The notes under the pieces were generated by a model. It saw only the letters and a list, made by a program, of their open reading frames with translations. It had not been told where the DNA came from and ran no database searches. A stretch of 64,000 bases of DNA, taken from Nonlabens sp. Ci31 (GTDB lineage Bacteria > Bacteroidota > Bacteroidia > Flavobacteriales > Flavobacteriaceae). Below, piece after piece: positions 18,193 to 26,948 of the stretch; the stretch's first letter is position 1, and each line of letters starts with the position of its first letter. Location: contig NZ_CP043633.1 of the NCBI RefSeq assembly GCF_012974865.1, forward strand, positions 248,001 through 312,000, written 5' to 3'. Both the position numbers and the translations under genes were made by a program.

Positions 18193-18555
18193 ATGCAAAA
18201 ATTAAACACCACCTTAGTTTACATCTTATCGGTTATAGGATTCTTATGTTGTTGTGTATACGGAATAGGAACTATTGCAGCTATCATAGCTCTTGTAGTA
18301 GCTAACAAGGAACTTGCTAAATACCATGCAAATCCAGATGAGTATATAAACGCTAACGCAATGAAAACAGCAAGGACTGTTGCCATTGTTTCTTTAGTAC
18401 TATCATTTATCGGATTAGCATTTATCATTTGGTTCTACATGAATCAGTGTGAATTTTACAATTGGTACATTGATATGTTTGCTGACAACCCTAACGTAAC
18501 AGAAGAACAATTAGCTCCTATATATAATGCTATGGAAGAAGCTGGATGTATGTAA
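18193..18555 (+). CDS. CCC-motif membrane protein (DUF4190/CD225-like)
   Basis: 120 residues with two membrane helices. The first carries the cysteine triplet FLCCCVYGIGTIAAI; between helices is the short loop NKELAKYHANPDEY, typical of DUF4190/CD225-like small proteins; a second helix follows (VAIVSLVLSFIGLAFIIWF), then an acidic tail ending in GCM. It is paired with the upstream DUF2752 gene and followed by a strong terminator. The function is unknown; the topology resembles that of dispanins. Confidence 0.78.
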   Translation: MQKLNTTLVYILSVIGFLCCCVYGIGTIAAIIALVVANKELAKYHANPDEYINANAMKTARTVAIVSLVLSFIGLAFIIWFYMNQCEFYNWYIDMFADNPNVTEEQLAPIYNAMEEAGCM

Positions 18556-18576
18556 TACATACTTTTTATAATAAAA

Positions 18577-18608
18577 AAGGGAAAGCTAACGCTTTCCCTT
18601 TTTTTTTG
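18577..18608 (+). terminator. Rho-independent terminator
   Basis: AAAGGGAAAGC and GCTTTCCCTTT with a 4-base loop (TAAC), followed by an uninterrupted run of T. It ends the DUF2752/CCC unit. Confidence 0.9.
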
Positions 18609-19051
18609 TTTTTATCTCGAGCTTCATTCACATTTAAACACAACTTTAAATTGATGAGCACATCAGAAAACAAATCTTATCTATACAAACCCCTTACTAA
18701 ACACCAAACTTAAAAAAGATAGTGATATGCTTTCTCGCACCCAACTCACCTCAAGAAATAACATCAAGTTCGTATAGCACACCAGAAAACAAATCTTATC
18801 TATCCTATTACCACAATAGCCCTTAATTTTAGACGGAAATAAGATGGTTTCTTCTACTGAGTTGACCTTTAAAGAATTTATAAATGATGAAATTATCGAA
18901 GTATCAAAATTCTGAAGCTGATAGTGCAGTCTCAAAAACAACCGGTATAAAGGCGCTCTATTTGAAAAACGTCTAGATTTGAACAGGAAGGAAATTAAAT
19001 TACACCTACTTAACTAGAAACAGCGCTAAGCTCTAATTAAGCAGTAACAAC
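18609..19051. other. 443-bp non-coding gap between two convergent modules
   Basis: No supported gene. It contains a 28-bp direct repeat at 18657-18684 and 18776-18803 with one mismatch, 119 bases apart (core CAGAAAACAAATCTTATC). A short open stretch around 18843-18915 (MVSSTELTFKEFINDEI) ends in a stop and looks like a fragment. An 86-codon minus-strand frame shows no gene-like features. Confidence 0.6.
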
Positions 19052-19441
19052 TTATAGATTACGCCAAATGGTAAAAACTATAATCAGTGCAAACACAGAT
19101 AGTACCACATACTTATTATTAAGTACACGTCTAAAAGAATGACTTCTCAAGGAAGGAATCCATTCAAACACTCCCACTAAAATTCCAAAAGGCAATAAGA
19201 AAAACAACAGCGGATTATAATTAAAAGCTTTTTCTAACTGTCCATTCAATAAAGAATGAACTGCCCGCTGCGATCCACAACCTGGACAGTCATAACCTAT
19301 CACGTATTTACTGGGGCATTGTGGAAAAAGAGCCGACTCCTCTGGATGGTAATTTTTGAGTAAAAAAAATGCGGCAGCTGTAAAAATCACAGCGCCGCAA
19401 ATTATTAGTATTTTATGGTGACCTTTAAAACCCACCACCAT
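19052..19441 (-). CDS. DUF2752 membrane protein, second copy
   Basis: 129 residues. It carries the DUF2752 signature YDCPGCGSQRAVHSLLNG between a first membrane helix (about 10-26) and a hydrophobic C-terminal half with two more helices (NPLLFFLLPFGILVGVF and YVVLSVFALIIVFTIW). The ATG at 19441 overlaps the end of the CD225-family gene by 17 bases, so the two are translationally linked. It is longer than, and only moderately like, the first DUF2752 protein, so the copies are not a recent duplication. The role is unknown. Confidence 0.82.
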   Translation of the reverse strand: MVVGFKGHHKILIICGAVIFTAAAFFLLKNYHPEESALFPQCPSKYVIGYDCPGCGSQRAVHSLLNGQLEKAFNYNPLLFFLLPFGILVGVFEWIPSLRSHSFRRVLNNKYVVLSVFALIIVFTIWRNL

Positions 19442-19739
19442 CTGCAATTGCAGCGAGAATTCCTGTAAAGAAAAAGACCGCAATTAGAACTACGCCTGTA
19501 GCAACAGCTGCAATAACCCAATTTTTAGCTTTTCTACTAGAATCTAAAGCACCTTGAATATCTCCTATTCTATGCTTGCTCTCTACTTGCGAACTATAAA
19601 TAATCGCAATGATACCGAATATCTGACAACACAATATGGTGACTATTATGGACTCTGCAAGCCATGTTTTGGGTGCCGGACCACTAGCATTACCAGAATT
19701 AAATTGTTGCGAGTGCTGAGGTTGGTTTTGTACTTCCAT
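19425..19739 (-). CDS. CD225/dispanin-family membrane protein
   Basis: 104 residues. After a Gln/Asn/Pro-rich N-terminus comes a CD225-type unit: a membrane segment with a cysteine pair (WLAESIIVTILCCQIFGI), the cytoplasmic loop YSSQVESKHRIGDIQGAL, and a second helix (NWVIAAVATGVVLIAVFFF). The ATG at 19739 lies one base past the rocD stop codon, so the gene is read with rocD; it overlaps the DUF2752 gene downstream. Bacterial members of this family have no established function. Confidence 0.82.
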   Translation of the reverse strand: MEVQNQPQHSQQFNSGNASGPAPKTWLAESIIVTILCCQIFGIIAIIYSSQVESKHRIGDIQGALDSSRKAKNWVIAAVATGVVLIAVFFFTGILAAIADGGGF

Positions 19740-19740
19740 T

Positions 19741-21036
19741 TTATTCGAATTCTTTAAGTGTTTTAATGATAATTGAAATACACTCATCAAGTTGCTCTTT
19801 AGTCATCACGAGTGGTGGTGCAAATCTAATAATATTTCCGTGAGTGGGTTTAGCGAGCAATCCATTATCTCTTAATCTCAAACAAATGTTCCATGCCGTC
19901 TTGCTATCTTCTGCATCATTGATGACAATAGCATTCAACAAACCTTTACCTCTTACCAAAGTAACCGTATCAGTTGTTTCAATGTATTTATTGATTTCAG
20001 CTCTGAAATAGTTTCCTAAAGCACGAGCGTTTTGAATCAAGTGTTCATCTTTCACCACTTCAAGTGCAGCCATCGCTACAGCAGCCGCTACAGGATTACC
20101 TCCAAAAGTAGAACCGTGCTGCCCTGGTTGGATCACATTCATTACTTCATTATCTGCTAACACAGCACTTACGGGATAGGCGCCACCAGATAATGCTTTA
20201 CCTAAAATCAATATATCAGGACGTGCATAAGTTTTTTCTTGTCGTTCACAATGTGCTTCACAATTACAATCCCCACATACAGCGAGCAAACCACCGGTTC
20301 TTGCGATTCCGGTTTGGATCTCATCTGCGATGAATAACGCGTGGTATTTTTTACATAAATCACGAGAAGACCTCATAAAATCATCATGCGGTGTAAAAAC
20401 TCCTGCTTCTCCTTGTATAGGCTCTATTAAAAATCCTGCTACGTTTTCTTCTTGAAGTGCTTTTTCTAAAGCTGCTGTATCATTATAAGGTATCTTAATG
20501 AATCCTGGTGTATAAGGACCAAAGTTTTTACGAGCCCCTTCATCATTGGAGAATGAAATAATCGTCGTTGTACGACCGTGAAAATTATTTTCACATACAA
20601 TTATTTTTGCCTCATGCTCGGCTACTCCTTTTTTCTCATAAGCCCATTTACGTGCGATTTTGATCGCCGTTTCTACGGCTTCAGCACCCGTATTCATCGG
20701 TAAGACCTTATCAAACTGAAAATACTCTGTCATGTACTTTTCGTACAATCCTAGTTTGTCATTATGGAAGGCTCTTGAAGTAAGCGTCAAAGTTTGCGCT
20801 TGTTCATTCATAGCATTTACGATAGCTGGATGACAATGTCCTTGATTTACAGCACTATAAGCACTTAGAAAATCATAATACCGCTTTCCTTCTACATCCC
20901 AGACATAAACACCCTCACCTCTTTCCAGTACTACTGGTAACGGATGGTAATTGTGTGCTCCATGCTGATCTTCTAAATCTATATAATGTTGTGCTTTGCT
21001 TTGTGTATCCACGCTCATATCAGTGCTTTTATTCAT
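19741..21036 (-). CDS. rocD: Ornithine--oxo-acid aminotransferase
   Basis: PLP enzyme converting ornithine and 2-oxoglutarate to glutamate semialdehyde and glutamate in arginine catabolism. 431 residues, class III fold; D238 (ADEIQTG) holds the PLP ring nitrogen and K280 (LGKALSGG) is the Schiff-base lysine. Between them sits an insertion of about 12 residues relative to the Bacillus enzyme, carrying C254, C257, C259 and C263 ([10 protein letters not shown]), a possible metal site. The start is ATG 21036; Met7 at 21018 is an alternative. It is the first gene of a unit with the CD225 and DUF2752 genes. Confidence 0.92.
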   Translation of the reverse strand: MNKSTDMSVDTQSKAQHYIDLEDQHGAHNYHPLPVVLERGEGVYVWDVEGKRYYDFLSAYSAVNQGHCHPAIVNAMNEQAQTLTLTSRAFHNDKLGLYEKYMTEYFQFDKVLPMNTGAEAVETAIKIARKWAYEKKGVAEHEAKIIVCENNFHGRTTTIISFSNDEGARKNFGPYTPGFIKIPYNDTAALEKALQEENVAGFLIEPIQGEAGVFTPHDDFMRSSRDLCKKYHALFIADEIQTGIARTGGLLAVCGDCNCEAHCERQEKTYARPDILILGKALSGGAYPVSAVLADNEVMNVIQPGQHGSTFGGNPVAAAVAMAALEVVKDEHLIQNARALGNYFRAEINKYIETTDTVTLVRGKGLLNAIVINDAEDSKTAWNICLRLRDNGLLAKPTHGNIIRFAPPLVMTKEQLDECISIIIKTLKEFE

Positions 21037-21164
21037 TTGTGCAATTTAATCATTTCGTTCAAAGGATTAAAATAATAACCTTTAAGAATTTGCAAAATTC
21101 TGAATACGCGCCAAACAACTGAACTGTTCAAAGCTTCTATAAAAACCTATAATTGTGGTTCGTG

Positions 21165-21197
21165 TTTGAATATACTGGTATAATTACATTAATTTTG
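21165..21197 (+). promoter_or_regulatory. Predicted promoter of rlmD
   Basis: TTTG at 21165-21168 and TAATTTTG at 21190-21197, 21 bases apart, match the Bacteroidota consensus TTTG/TAnnTTTG. The -7 box is seven bases before the chosen ATG at 21204, implying a very short leader. Confidence 0.6.
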
Positions 21198-21203
21198 ACA
21201 CCT

Positions 21204-22622
21204 ATGTCAAAACGAAGAAAAAGAGCTCAAAAGTCCTTTGAAAATGTACCTGTAGTAGATGCTGGTGCAAGAGGTAAAAGTGTTGCAAAAACAGAAGAAG
21301 GTGAAGTGATTTTCCTTACAGATGCAGTCCCTGGCGACGTGGTTAACATACAAACCTTTAAGAAAAAGAAGTCCTTTTACGAGGGTAAAGTAACTAAATT
21401 TATTGAATTAAGCGATAGACGTGCAGAGCCTGTTTGCAAGCATTTCAACACCTGTGGAGGATGTAAATGGCAACACATGACCTATGAAAGTCAGCTGTAT
21501 TTTAAGCAAAAAGAAGTAGCTGAAAACCTTAAGAGAATAGGTCACCTAGAACTTCCAGAAATGACTCCTATTGCTGGTTCTTCAGAACAATACCGCTACC
21601 GCAACAAAATGGAATTCAGTTTTTCTGCAAACCGTTGGTTGACACTAGAAGAGATTCAAAGTGACGTAGAAATTGAAGATAAAAAAGCGCTTGGCTTTCA
21701 TATCCCTGGAATGTGGGATAAGATTTTGCACCTGGACGAGTGTCACCTACATCCTCAAATAGGAGAAGATATTAGGTTGAGTGTGCACGCTTTCGCGAAA
21801 GCGGAAAACATATCCTACTTCAACCCAAGAGAAAAATCTGGAACATTGCGCACTTTAATGCTGCGCATGTCTTCTACCGGAGAAAATATGGTGGTCATCC
21901 AATTTTTTGAAGATAATCAGGTACAAAGACTCGCCTTATTAGATCATTTAAAAGAGTCCTTCCCACAAATTACTTCTTTGCAGTACATCATCAATGAAAA
22001 AGCAAATGATACCATTTATGACCAAGACGTCATTTGTTATCATGGCCGTGATCATATCTATGAAGAAATGGAAGGTTTGCAATTCAAGATCAATGCCAAG
22101 TCATTCTATCAGACCAATAGCAAGCAAGCTTATGAACTGTATAAAATAACTAGAGATTTTGCCGGACTTACGGGAAAAGAGCTGGTCTATGATTTGTATA
22201 CAGGAACAGGAACCATCGCACAATTTGTAGCAAAAAAAGCAAAACACGTTGTAGGAATTGAGGCTATTCCTGTAGCTATAGAAGATGCCAAAACAAATGC
22301 AAAACACAACGGTATAGAAAACACTACCTTCTTTGCTGGCGATATGAAAGAAGTCTTTACACAAGACTTTATCGATGAGCACGGTCAACCCGATGTTATT
22401 ATTACCGATCCACCACGAGACGGTATGCACAAAGATGTAGTCGCTCAATTAATTAAACTGAGTGCTGCACGTATTGTTTATGTAAGCTGTAACAGTGCAA
22501 CACAAGCACGTGATCTTGCGTTACTAGATGAGAAATATACTATTGTTAAAGTACAACCGGTAGACATGTTCCCTCAAACACACCATGTGGAGAACGTGGT
22601 TTTATTAGAATTAAAAAAGTAA
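21204..22622 (+). CDS. rlmD: 23S rRNA (uracil-5-)-methyltransferase, RlmD/RumA type
   Basis: SAM-dependent methyltransferase that makes 5-methyluridine in 23S rRNA. 472 residues. A TRAM domain (about 13-70) is followed by four cluster-binding cysteines C78, C84, C87 and C180 and a Rossmann domain with the SAM motif YDLYTGTGTIA; the catalytic Cys lies in YVSCNSATQARD. The ATG at 21204 is chosen because upstream codons would overlap the promoter. Palindrome copy 4 is translated as AFAKA at residues 196-200, in a variable stretch between the cluster-binding and catalytic parts. It is followed at six bases by the TlpA gene. Confidence 0.92.
   Translation: MSKRRKRAQKSFENVPVVDAGARGKSVAKTEEGEVIFLTDAVPGDVVNIQTFKKKKSFYEGKVTKFIELSDRRAEPVCKHFNTCGGCKWQHMTYESQLYFKQKEVAENLKRIGHLELPEMTPIAGSSEQYRYRNKMEFSFSANRWLTLEEIQSDVEIEDKKALGFHIPGMWDKILHLDECHLHPQIGEDIRLSVHAFAKAENISYFNPREKSGTLRTLMLRMSSTGENMVVIQFFEDNQVQRLALLDHLKESFPQITSLQYIINEKANDTIYDQDVICYHGRDHIYEEMEGLQFKINAKSFYQTNSKQAYELYKITRDFAGLTGKELVYDLYTGTGTIAQFVAKKAKHVVGIEAIPVAIEDAKTNAKHNGIENTTFFAGDMKEVFTQDFIDEHGQPDVIITDPPRDGMHKDVVAQLIKLSAARIVYVSCNSATQARDLALLDEKYTIVKVQPVDMFPQTHHVENVVLLELKK
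21789..21802. repeat. Palindrome GCTTTCGCGAAAGC, copy 4
   Basis: Exact copy inside rlmD, read as H-AFAKA-E. The right flank is GGA, matching the extended form. Confidence 0.95.
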
Positions 22623-22628
22623 CAGACC

Positions 22629-24125
22629 ATGAAATATTTATTCTGGACTATAGCGGTCGTTATCATTTCTAGCTCTTGTAAAGACACTCAAGAAGTCGTA
22701 AAACAAGAACCAAAAACAGTAGTTATTTCTGGTCATGTACAGCTTACGGATTCCCTAGAATTAGAGAAGATTACGGTCTATGGCTATGATATGATGAGTA
22801 AAAAATCCTTTCAAGAAGATGCCCTGTTAAATGAAAATGGCGATTTTACCACTTCCTTCCCTTTACCGTCGGCAAGTGCGCTTACTTTATATGGAAATAA
22901 TAGTTTTCAAATTATAGCTGTTCCTGGTGATAGTGTTAGCATCAATTACACAGAAGGTAGAGATGAAGCTGCTTTTAAAAAGAGCATCACATTTAGTGGT
23001 AAAACGTCAACCACTCAAGAAAAATTTCAAGAATACCTAGCTAGCAACCCGCTAAAAACGGAAGCATTTTATAAGGAAGAAACTGAACTGGATTACAATG
23101 ACTTAGAAAAGCTTATCGATGATCATACCAAAAAACTTAAAGACTATTACAAGACCTACCTGGATGATAAAACACTCAACAAGTACCTAAAAGACTACAT
23201 CACAACAGATAAGAAGTTTGCTACTATCAATGCAAAAATGGATTATGCTTCTTTTGCCAATTACTACGGTAAAAAAGTGCCAGAAATGGACAGTCCTTAT
23301 TATAAAGAACTCGTTCATTTGCCTGAATTGACAGAGGAAGATATGGTCAATACGAATGCCGCTAATAGTATTCTTTATAACAACCATGCTTTTGCTTCTA
23401 GAGAAATAGAAAAAAAATTCCCCGAAGCAACCCCACAAGAAATCAACCAAGTGATCATTGAAAACGCTGTTAAAGAAGGTAGTTACCTGAGCCATCATAC
23501 TGTTTCTATGCTCATAATGAGAGATTTAGACGATCATTCCATAAAACTTTATGAAGATAATTCTGAAGAGCTTATGGATTATTTAAAAGATTCTTCCCTA
23601 CTTACTTCCATTCAACAAGAATATCTAAAAACTAAAGATCTTATTGAAAAGCCACAAATCCCTGCTGAAGCAGAATTACTAACCTTTAAAAGTGATGATG
23701 CCTCTAAGTTCATTGAAGAAATCATTGCCAATGCCAATGGAAAAGTAATTTATATCGATAACTGGGCTACTTGGTGCGGGCCTTGTAAAGCTGAGTTTAA
23801 AGAAGCTTCCCCTGCACTTCACGAGAAGTTTAAAGAAGATGTAGAGTTTGTTTATTTATGTCATGCTAGTAAAGAAAAAGCATATATCCCTTCTATTGCA
23901 GAGTATCAGATTAAAGGAAAACATTATTTCTTGACGAGAGAGCAAGGAAGCATTGTTCAACAACAAATAAATCTAGAAGGTTTTCCTACCTATACTATTT
24001 TTGACAAAAAAGGAAACCGCGTTCTTTCTGATTATATTCACAGACCTAGTTATGCACCTACCTCAGATATTTTAACAAAGCTGGTTCTTGAAGAAAATAC
24101 TGATATAGCCAATAGCACCAAGTAA
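22629..24125 (+). CDS. TlpA-type thioredoxin-domain lipoprotein
   Basis: 498 residues. Lipobox Cys17 (VIISSSC) predicts membrane anchoring on the periplasmic side. The N-terminal part has a DUF4369-like beta-domain (VVISGHVQLTDSLELEK onward), the middle is helical and charged, and the C-terminal 140 or so residues are a TlpA/ResA thioredoxin fold with active-site WCGPC (C383, C386) and cis-Pro in EGFPTYTIF. It is probably a periplasmic disulfide reductase; the partner is unknown. It is the second gene of the rlmD unit. Confidence 0.85.
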   Translation: MKYLFWTIAVVIISSSCKDTQEVVKQEPKTVVISGHVQLTDSLELEKITVYGYDMMSKKSFQEDALLNENGDFTTSFPLPSASALTLYGNNSFQIIAVPGDSVSINYTEGRDEAAFKKSITFSGKTSTTQEKFQEYLASNPLKTEAFYKEETELDYNDLEKLIDDHTKKLKDYYKTYLDDKTLNKYLKDYITTDKKFATINAKMDYASFANYYGKKVPEMDSPYYKELVHLPELTEEDMVNTNAANSILYNNHAFASREIEKKFPEATPQEINQVIIENAVKEGSYLSHHTVSMLIMRDLDDHSIKLYEDNSEELMDYLKDSSLLTSIQQEYLKTKDLIEKPQIPAEAELLTFKSDDASKFIEEIIANANGKVIYIDNWATWCGPCKAEFKEASPALHEKFKEDVEFVYLCHASKEKAYIPSIAEYQIKGKHYFLTREQGSIVQQQINLEGFPTYTIFDKKGNRVLSDYIHRPSYAPTSDILTKLVLEENTDIANSTK

Positions 24126-24130
24126 TTAAA

Positions 24131-24643
24131 ATGAATAAATACTCCAGCTACCTTTTAATCCTTATCACAGCAATTCTATTCGGCAGCTGTGAAAAAGACG
24201 ATTTGTGTACGCCAGATCAGGCAGTAACCCCTAGACTGGTTATCGAGTTTAAAGATGTGTTGAATCCACTGGAGAATAAAGCCGTAGATCGCATTGAAGT
24301 TCAAGAAATAGGAAGTAGCAGTTTTGCCCCTCTTGATACCAACGGGTCTACCACACTGAGCAATACAGAAACCATCTCTATTCCTTTGCGTACAGATAGC
24401 AGCAGGACCAGTTACAATCTGATTCTCACCGAAGATGGCGTTCTCAATTCAGACAACATAGACTTCAACTATATTCTGGAAGAAGTATATGTCAGTAGAG
24501 CTTGTGGTTTCAGAGTCATTTACAACAATCTTGTAGCCATTCAAACAGCAGAGACTTCTGGGAATCAATGGATAGAAAGAGTGATTATAGTGGAAGATAA
24601 TGTAACTAATAATACAGACGTACATGTTCAAATACTTCATTAG
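24131..24643 (+). CDS. DUF6452-type lipoprotein
   Basis: 170-residue predicted lipoprotein, lipobox Cys20 (ILFGSC), with a Cys soon after (DDLCTP) and another late in the chain (RACGFRV) that may form a disulfide. Size, beta-rich composition and position between rlmD and a DUF6048-type gene match the Bacteroidota DUF6452 family; the assignment rests on context and general resemblance. Five bases separate it from the TlpA gene, and its end overlaps the next gene by 20 bases. The function is unknown. Confidence 0.75.
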   Translation: MNKYSSYLLILITAILFGSCEKDDLCTPDQAVTPRLVIEFKDVLNPLENKAVDRIEVQEIGSSSFAPLDTNGSTTLSNTETISIPLRTDSSRTSYNLILTEDGVLNSDNIDFNYILEEVYVSRACGFRVIYNNLVAIQTAETSGNQWIERVIIVEDNVTNNTDVHVQILH

Positions 24644-25319
24644 CACATTAGTTCTTCTCTCTTGTTTTTTGGGTACCGCTCAAGGCGAAAACGAGATCAA
24701 AAAAGACAGCGTCATCTATAAACAAACTTATGGTTTACGTGCTGGTATAGATCTCGCTAGTTTGATAAGAACTGCAATCGATGAAGAATATACCGGTTTT
24801 CAAATCCTAGCAGATTACCGATTGTCAAAACAATTGTACATCGCTGGTGAAATAGGTAATGAATCTTTAGATAGAACCAGTGAACGTGTAGATTATAAAA
24901 CTTCAGGTTCGTTTATAAAAGCTGGCGTCGATTACAACTTTTATCAAAATTGGCTGGATATGGATAATATGATCTACGGTGGCGCTAGACTAGGTTATGC
25001 ACGCATGTCACAAACCCTTAAGAGATACGACTACCATACAGATAACAACTATTTTCCTGTTTATACTAACCTAGTTGATAGAGAGTTTTCTGGTTTGAAC
25101 ATGATCTGGCTAGAAATCCAATTAGGATGTAAAGTACAGGTTTTGAATAACCTCTACCTCACTGCAAATCTTCAATTAAAACGCCGACTTACAGAAAAAA
25201 CACCAGACAACTTTGACAATCTATACGCACCAGGATTTGGAAGAACCTTTGATACTGGCGACATAGGGGTTGGATATTCCTATGGTATTATGTATCGTAT
25301 TCCGTTTTACAAGAAATAA
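24624..25319 (+). CDS. DUF6048-type outer-membrane beta-barrel protein
   Basis: 231 residues with a signal peptide (cleaved near GTAQG) and alternating beta-strands (YGLRAGIDLASLI, FQILADYRL, YIAGEIGNES, ending in YGIMYRIPFYKK), i.e. a predicted 8- to 10-strand outer-membrane barrel. It overlaps the DUF6452 gene by 20 bases, so the two are tightly coupled and perhaps partners at the outer membrane. The role is unknown. A terminator follows the stop codon. Confidence 0.78.
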   Translation: MFKYFISTLVLLSCFLGTAQGENEIKKDSVIYKQTYGLRAGIDLASLIRTAIDEEYTGFQILADYRLSKQLYIAGEIGNESLDRTSERVDYKTSGSFIKAGVDYNFYQNWLDMDNMIYGGARLGYARMSQTLKRYDYHTDNNYFPVYTNLVDREFSGLNMIWLEIQLGCKVQVLNNLYLTANLQLKRRLTEKTPDNFDNLYAPGFGRTFDTGDIGVGYSYGIMYRIPFYKK

Positions 25320-25338
25320 ACCTTATTTAAACATCATT

Positions 25339-25375
25339 CAAAAGCCTTTCCATAATAGAAAGGCTTTTGTGTTTT
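25339..25375 (+). terminator. Rho-independent terminator of the rlmD unit
   Basis: AAAAGCCTTTC and GAAAGGCTTTT around a 7-base loop, followed by GTGTTTT. It lies 20 bases past the DUF6048 stop and can also serve the converging DUF5606 gene. Confidence 0.85.
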
Positions 25376-25391
25376 ATAGAAATAGGATTTT

Positions 25392-25787
25392 TTACTCTTC
25401 CTCTAAAGCTCCTAAAAGATCATTCTCTTGAAGCAAGTTATACCATTGTACTACCTTTTTAATATCACTTGCATAAACACGTTCTTCATCATAGTCTGGA
25501 AGTACTTCATTAAAATAATTTTCAAGCTCCTTTTTACCTACTTTATGGTTGATCGCTGGACCGTTGGTTTCCTTTTCGGCTATTTTTTTAAAAACCTCTT
25601 TCAAAGGCATTTCTTTTGTGTAGGTATAGATAGAGATATCTTTAAGTACACTTACATTGTGATTGATACCTACTATAGAAGTTTTCTTATCTAACAAAGA
25701 CTCTACTACAAAACCGTTTTTAGCTTTGTTTTTTAATTGATATAATCCTGGCTTCCCTGTTATGGAAAGTATATTTTCTAAACTCAT
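25392..25787 (-). CDS. DUF5606 domain protein
   Basis: 131 residues, soluble, without signal peptide. The N-terminal half is the DUF5606 domain (MSLENILSITGKPGLYQL, then VVESLLDKK); the C-terminal half is helical and acidic (DYDEERVYASDIKKVVQWY). It lies downstream of def and ruvX on the same strand, a common flavobacterial order. The function is unknown. Confidence 0.8.
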   Translation of the reverse strand: MSLENILSITGKPGLYQLKNKAKNGFVVESLLDKKTSIVGINHNVSVLKDISIYTYTKEMPLKEVFKKIAEKETNGPAINHKVGKKELENYFNEVLPDYDEERVYASDIKKVVQWYNLLQENDLLGALEEE

Positions 25788-25878
25788 CTTTTTCTTTTTA
25801 GCAGTACAAATATATATATAATTAGACGTAACCTTGGTTATTGTCTGATGACTTCAACAATTTTTGTGAAGTTGGTTG

Positions 25879-26472
25879 TTATTGTCTTCTTCCTTTTACC
25901 TCTGGAAAACGCATGCGGTAGTCCACATTAGTTTTTCCTTTAGAAATATTAGCAAGTCTCCCTTTTATCAAACGCTTTTTCAGGCTTGAAATTTTATCTG
26001 TAAACAAAACACCTTCAATATGATCGTACTCATGTTGTATGACACGAGCAATTAATCCTTTATAAGTATCTGTTTGTTCTACAAAGTTTTCATCTAAGTA
26101 ACGTATCACCACTTCTTCCTGACGGTAAACGTCTTCCCTTACGTTAGGTATACTTAAACAACCCTCATTGAAAGCCCATTCTTCTCCATTTTCTTCAATG
26201 ACCTCTGCATTGATAAAGGCCTTTTTAAATCCGTTGAGTTGTTCTGATTCTTCATTAGTAAGTTCTGGATCATCTGCAAAAGGGGTTGTGTCTATTACAA
26301 ACAATCTAATAGCCAAACCTACTTGTGGTGCAGCAAGCCCAACACCGCTAGCATTGTACATGGTTTCCCACATATTTTCAAGAATCTCTTTGAATTGCGG
26401 GTGCTCTGAAGTAATATCTTTTGCTGTTTTTCTTAAAACTGGATCGCCATAGGCGACTACTGGTAAAATCAT
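25879..26472 (-). CDS. def: Peptide deformylase
   Basis: Metal-dependent enzyme that removes the formyl group from nascent proteins. 197 residues with all three motifs: GVGLAAPQVG (about 43-52), EGCLSIP with ligand C105, and QHEYDHIEG with ligands H147 and H151 and catalytic E148. A loop of about 20 residues (ADDPELTNEESEQLNG) between motifs 1 and 2 is usual in Bacteroidota. It is preceded by a non-coding gap with a heptanucleotide repeat and a decayed gene. Confidence 0.95.
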   Translation of the reverse strand: MILPVVAYGDPVLRKTAKDITSEHPQFKEILENMWETMYNASGVGLAAPQVGLAIRLFVIDTTPFADDPELTNEESEQLNGFKKAFINAEVIEENGEEWAFNEGCLSIPNVREDVYRQEEVVIRYLDENFVEQTDTYKGLIARVIQHEYDHIEGVLFTDKISSLKKRLIKGRLANISKGKTNVDYRMRFPEVKGRRQ

Positions 26473-26483
26473 GTTTTTAATGA

Positions 26484-26518
26484 TTAATGTTTAATGTTTA
26501 CTTTTTAATGCTTGATGT
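26484..26518. repeat. Degenerate heptanucleotide repeat (TTAATGT)x5
   Basis: Five in-phase heptamers: TTAATGT, TTAATGT, TTACTTT, TTAATGC, TTGATGT. They begin 12 bases upstream of the def start codon, so they sit in its leader or promoter; partial further copies extend to about 26535. Confidence 0.8.
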
Positions 26519-26566
26519 TAATCTTAATGTTAAGTGGAAAAATTATATATAAATTACTTTATACAC

Positions 26567-26831
26567 CTACATGTTTTTTTGAGCTGTTTTACGACTTGCA
26601 ATGAAAATTGCGGTTAGTTCTTTATACTGTTTAATTAATGCCTCTGACATCTTTAAACTAATTAGATTTTCATCTATTGAAAAATGAATCCAGCATTTAC
26701 ACTCCTCTACTTCTTCCATGCTAACACTTCATTTAGCAACAAATGATTTAGTTGAAATAGCAACAAAAGCAGCTATATAATTAGCCGCAGTAGATATTGA
26801 ACATCTAATCAACTGCCTTTTATTAGGCTTA
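26567..26831 (-). pseudogene. Four-helix-bundle protein (S23/IVP family) remnant
   Basis: Two fragments in different frames on the minus strand read like one four-helix-bundle protein. The upstream piece (KRQLIRCSISTAANYIAAFVA, about 26760-26822) matches the helix with the family's R-x-S-x-S-x-x-AN pattern. The downstream piece (MEEVEECKCWIHFSIDENLI, ending ELTAIFIASRKTAQ, 26567-26719) matches the last two helices with their E-x-x-x-C-x-x-W and AI-x-S-x-KTA patterns. A stop codon lies between them and no start is visible upstream. Intact members occur as intervening sequences in 23S rRNA genes or as free genes. Confidence 0.6.
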
Positions 26832-26948
26832 CCCAAAATTATGATTAGGAAGTGATCATGATAATTTCACACACCTATGAACAAATTTTTTTACTACGTG
26901 ATTTTAGATCTTCACTCCTCTTTGGATAAAATCAATAGTAGACATTAA

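Noticed and set aside
18681..18941. 86-codon frame on the minus strand in the gap between DUF2752 modules
   Set aside because: No signal peptide, motif or coding-like composition; spans one of the direct repeats.
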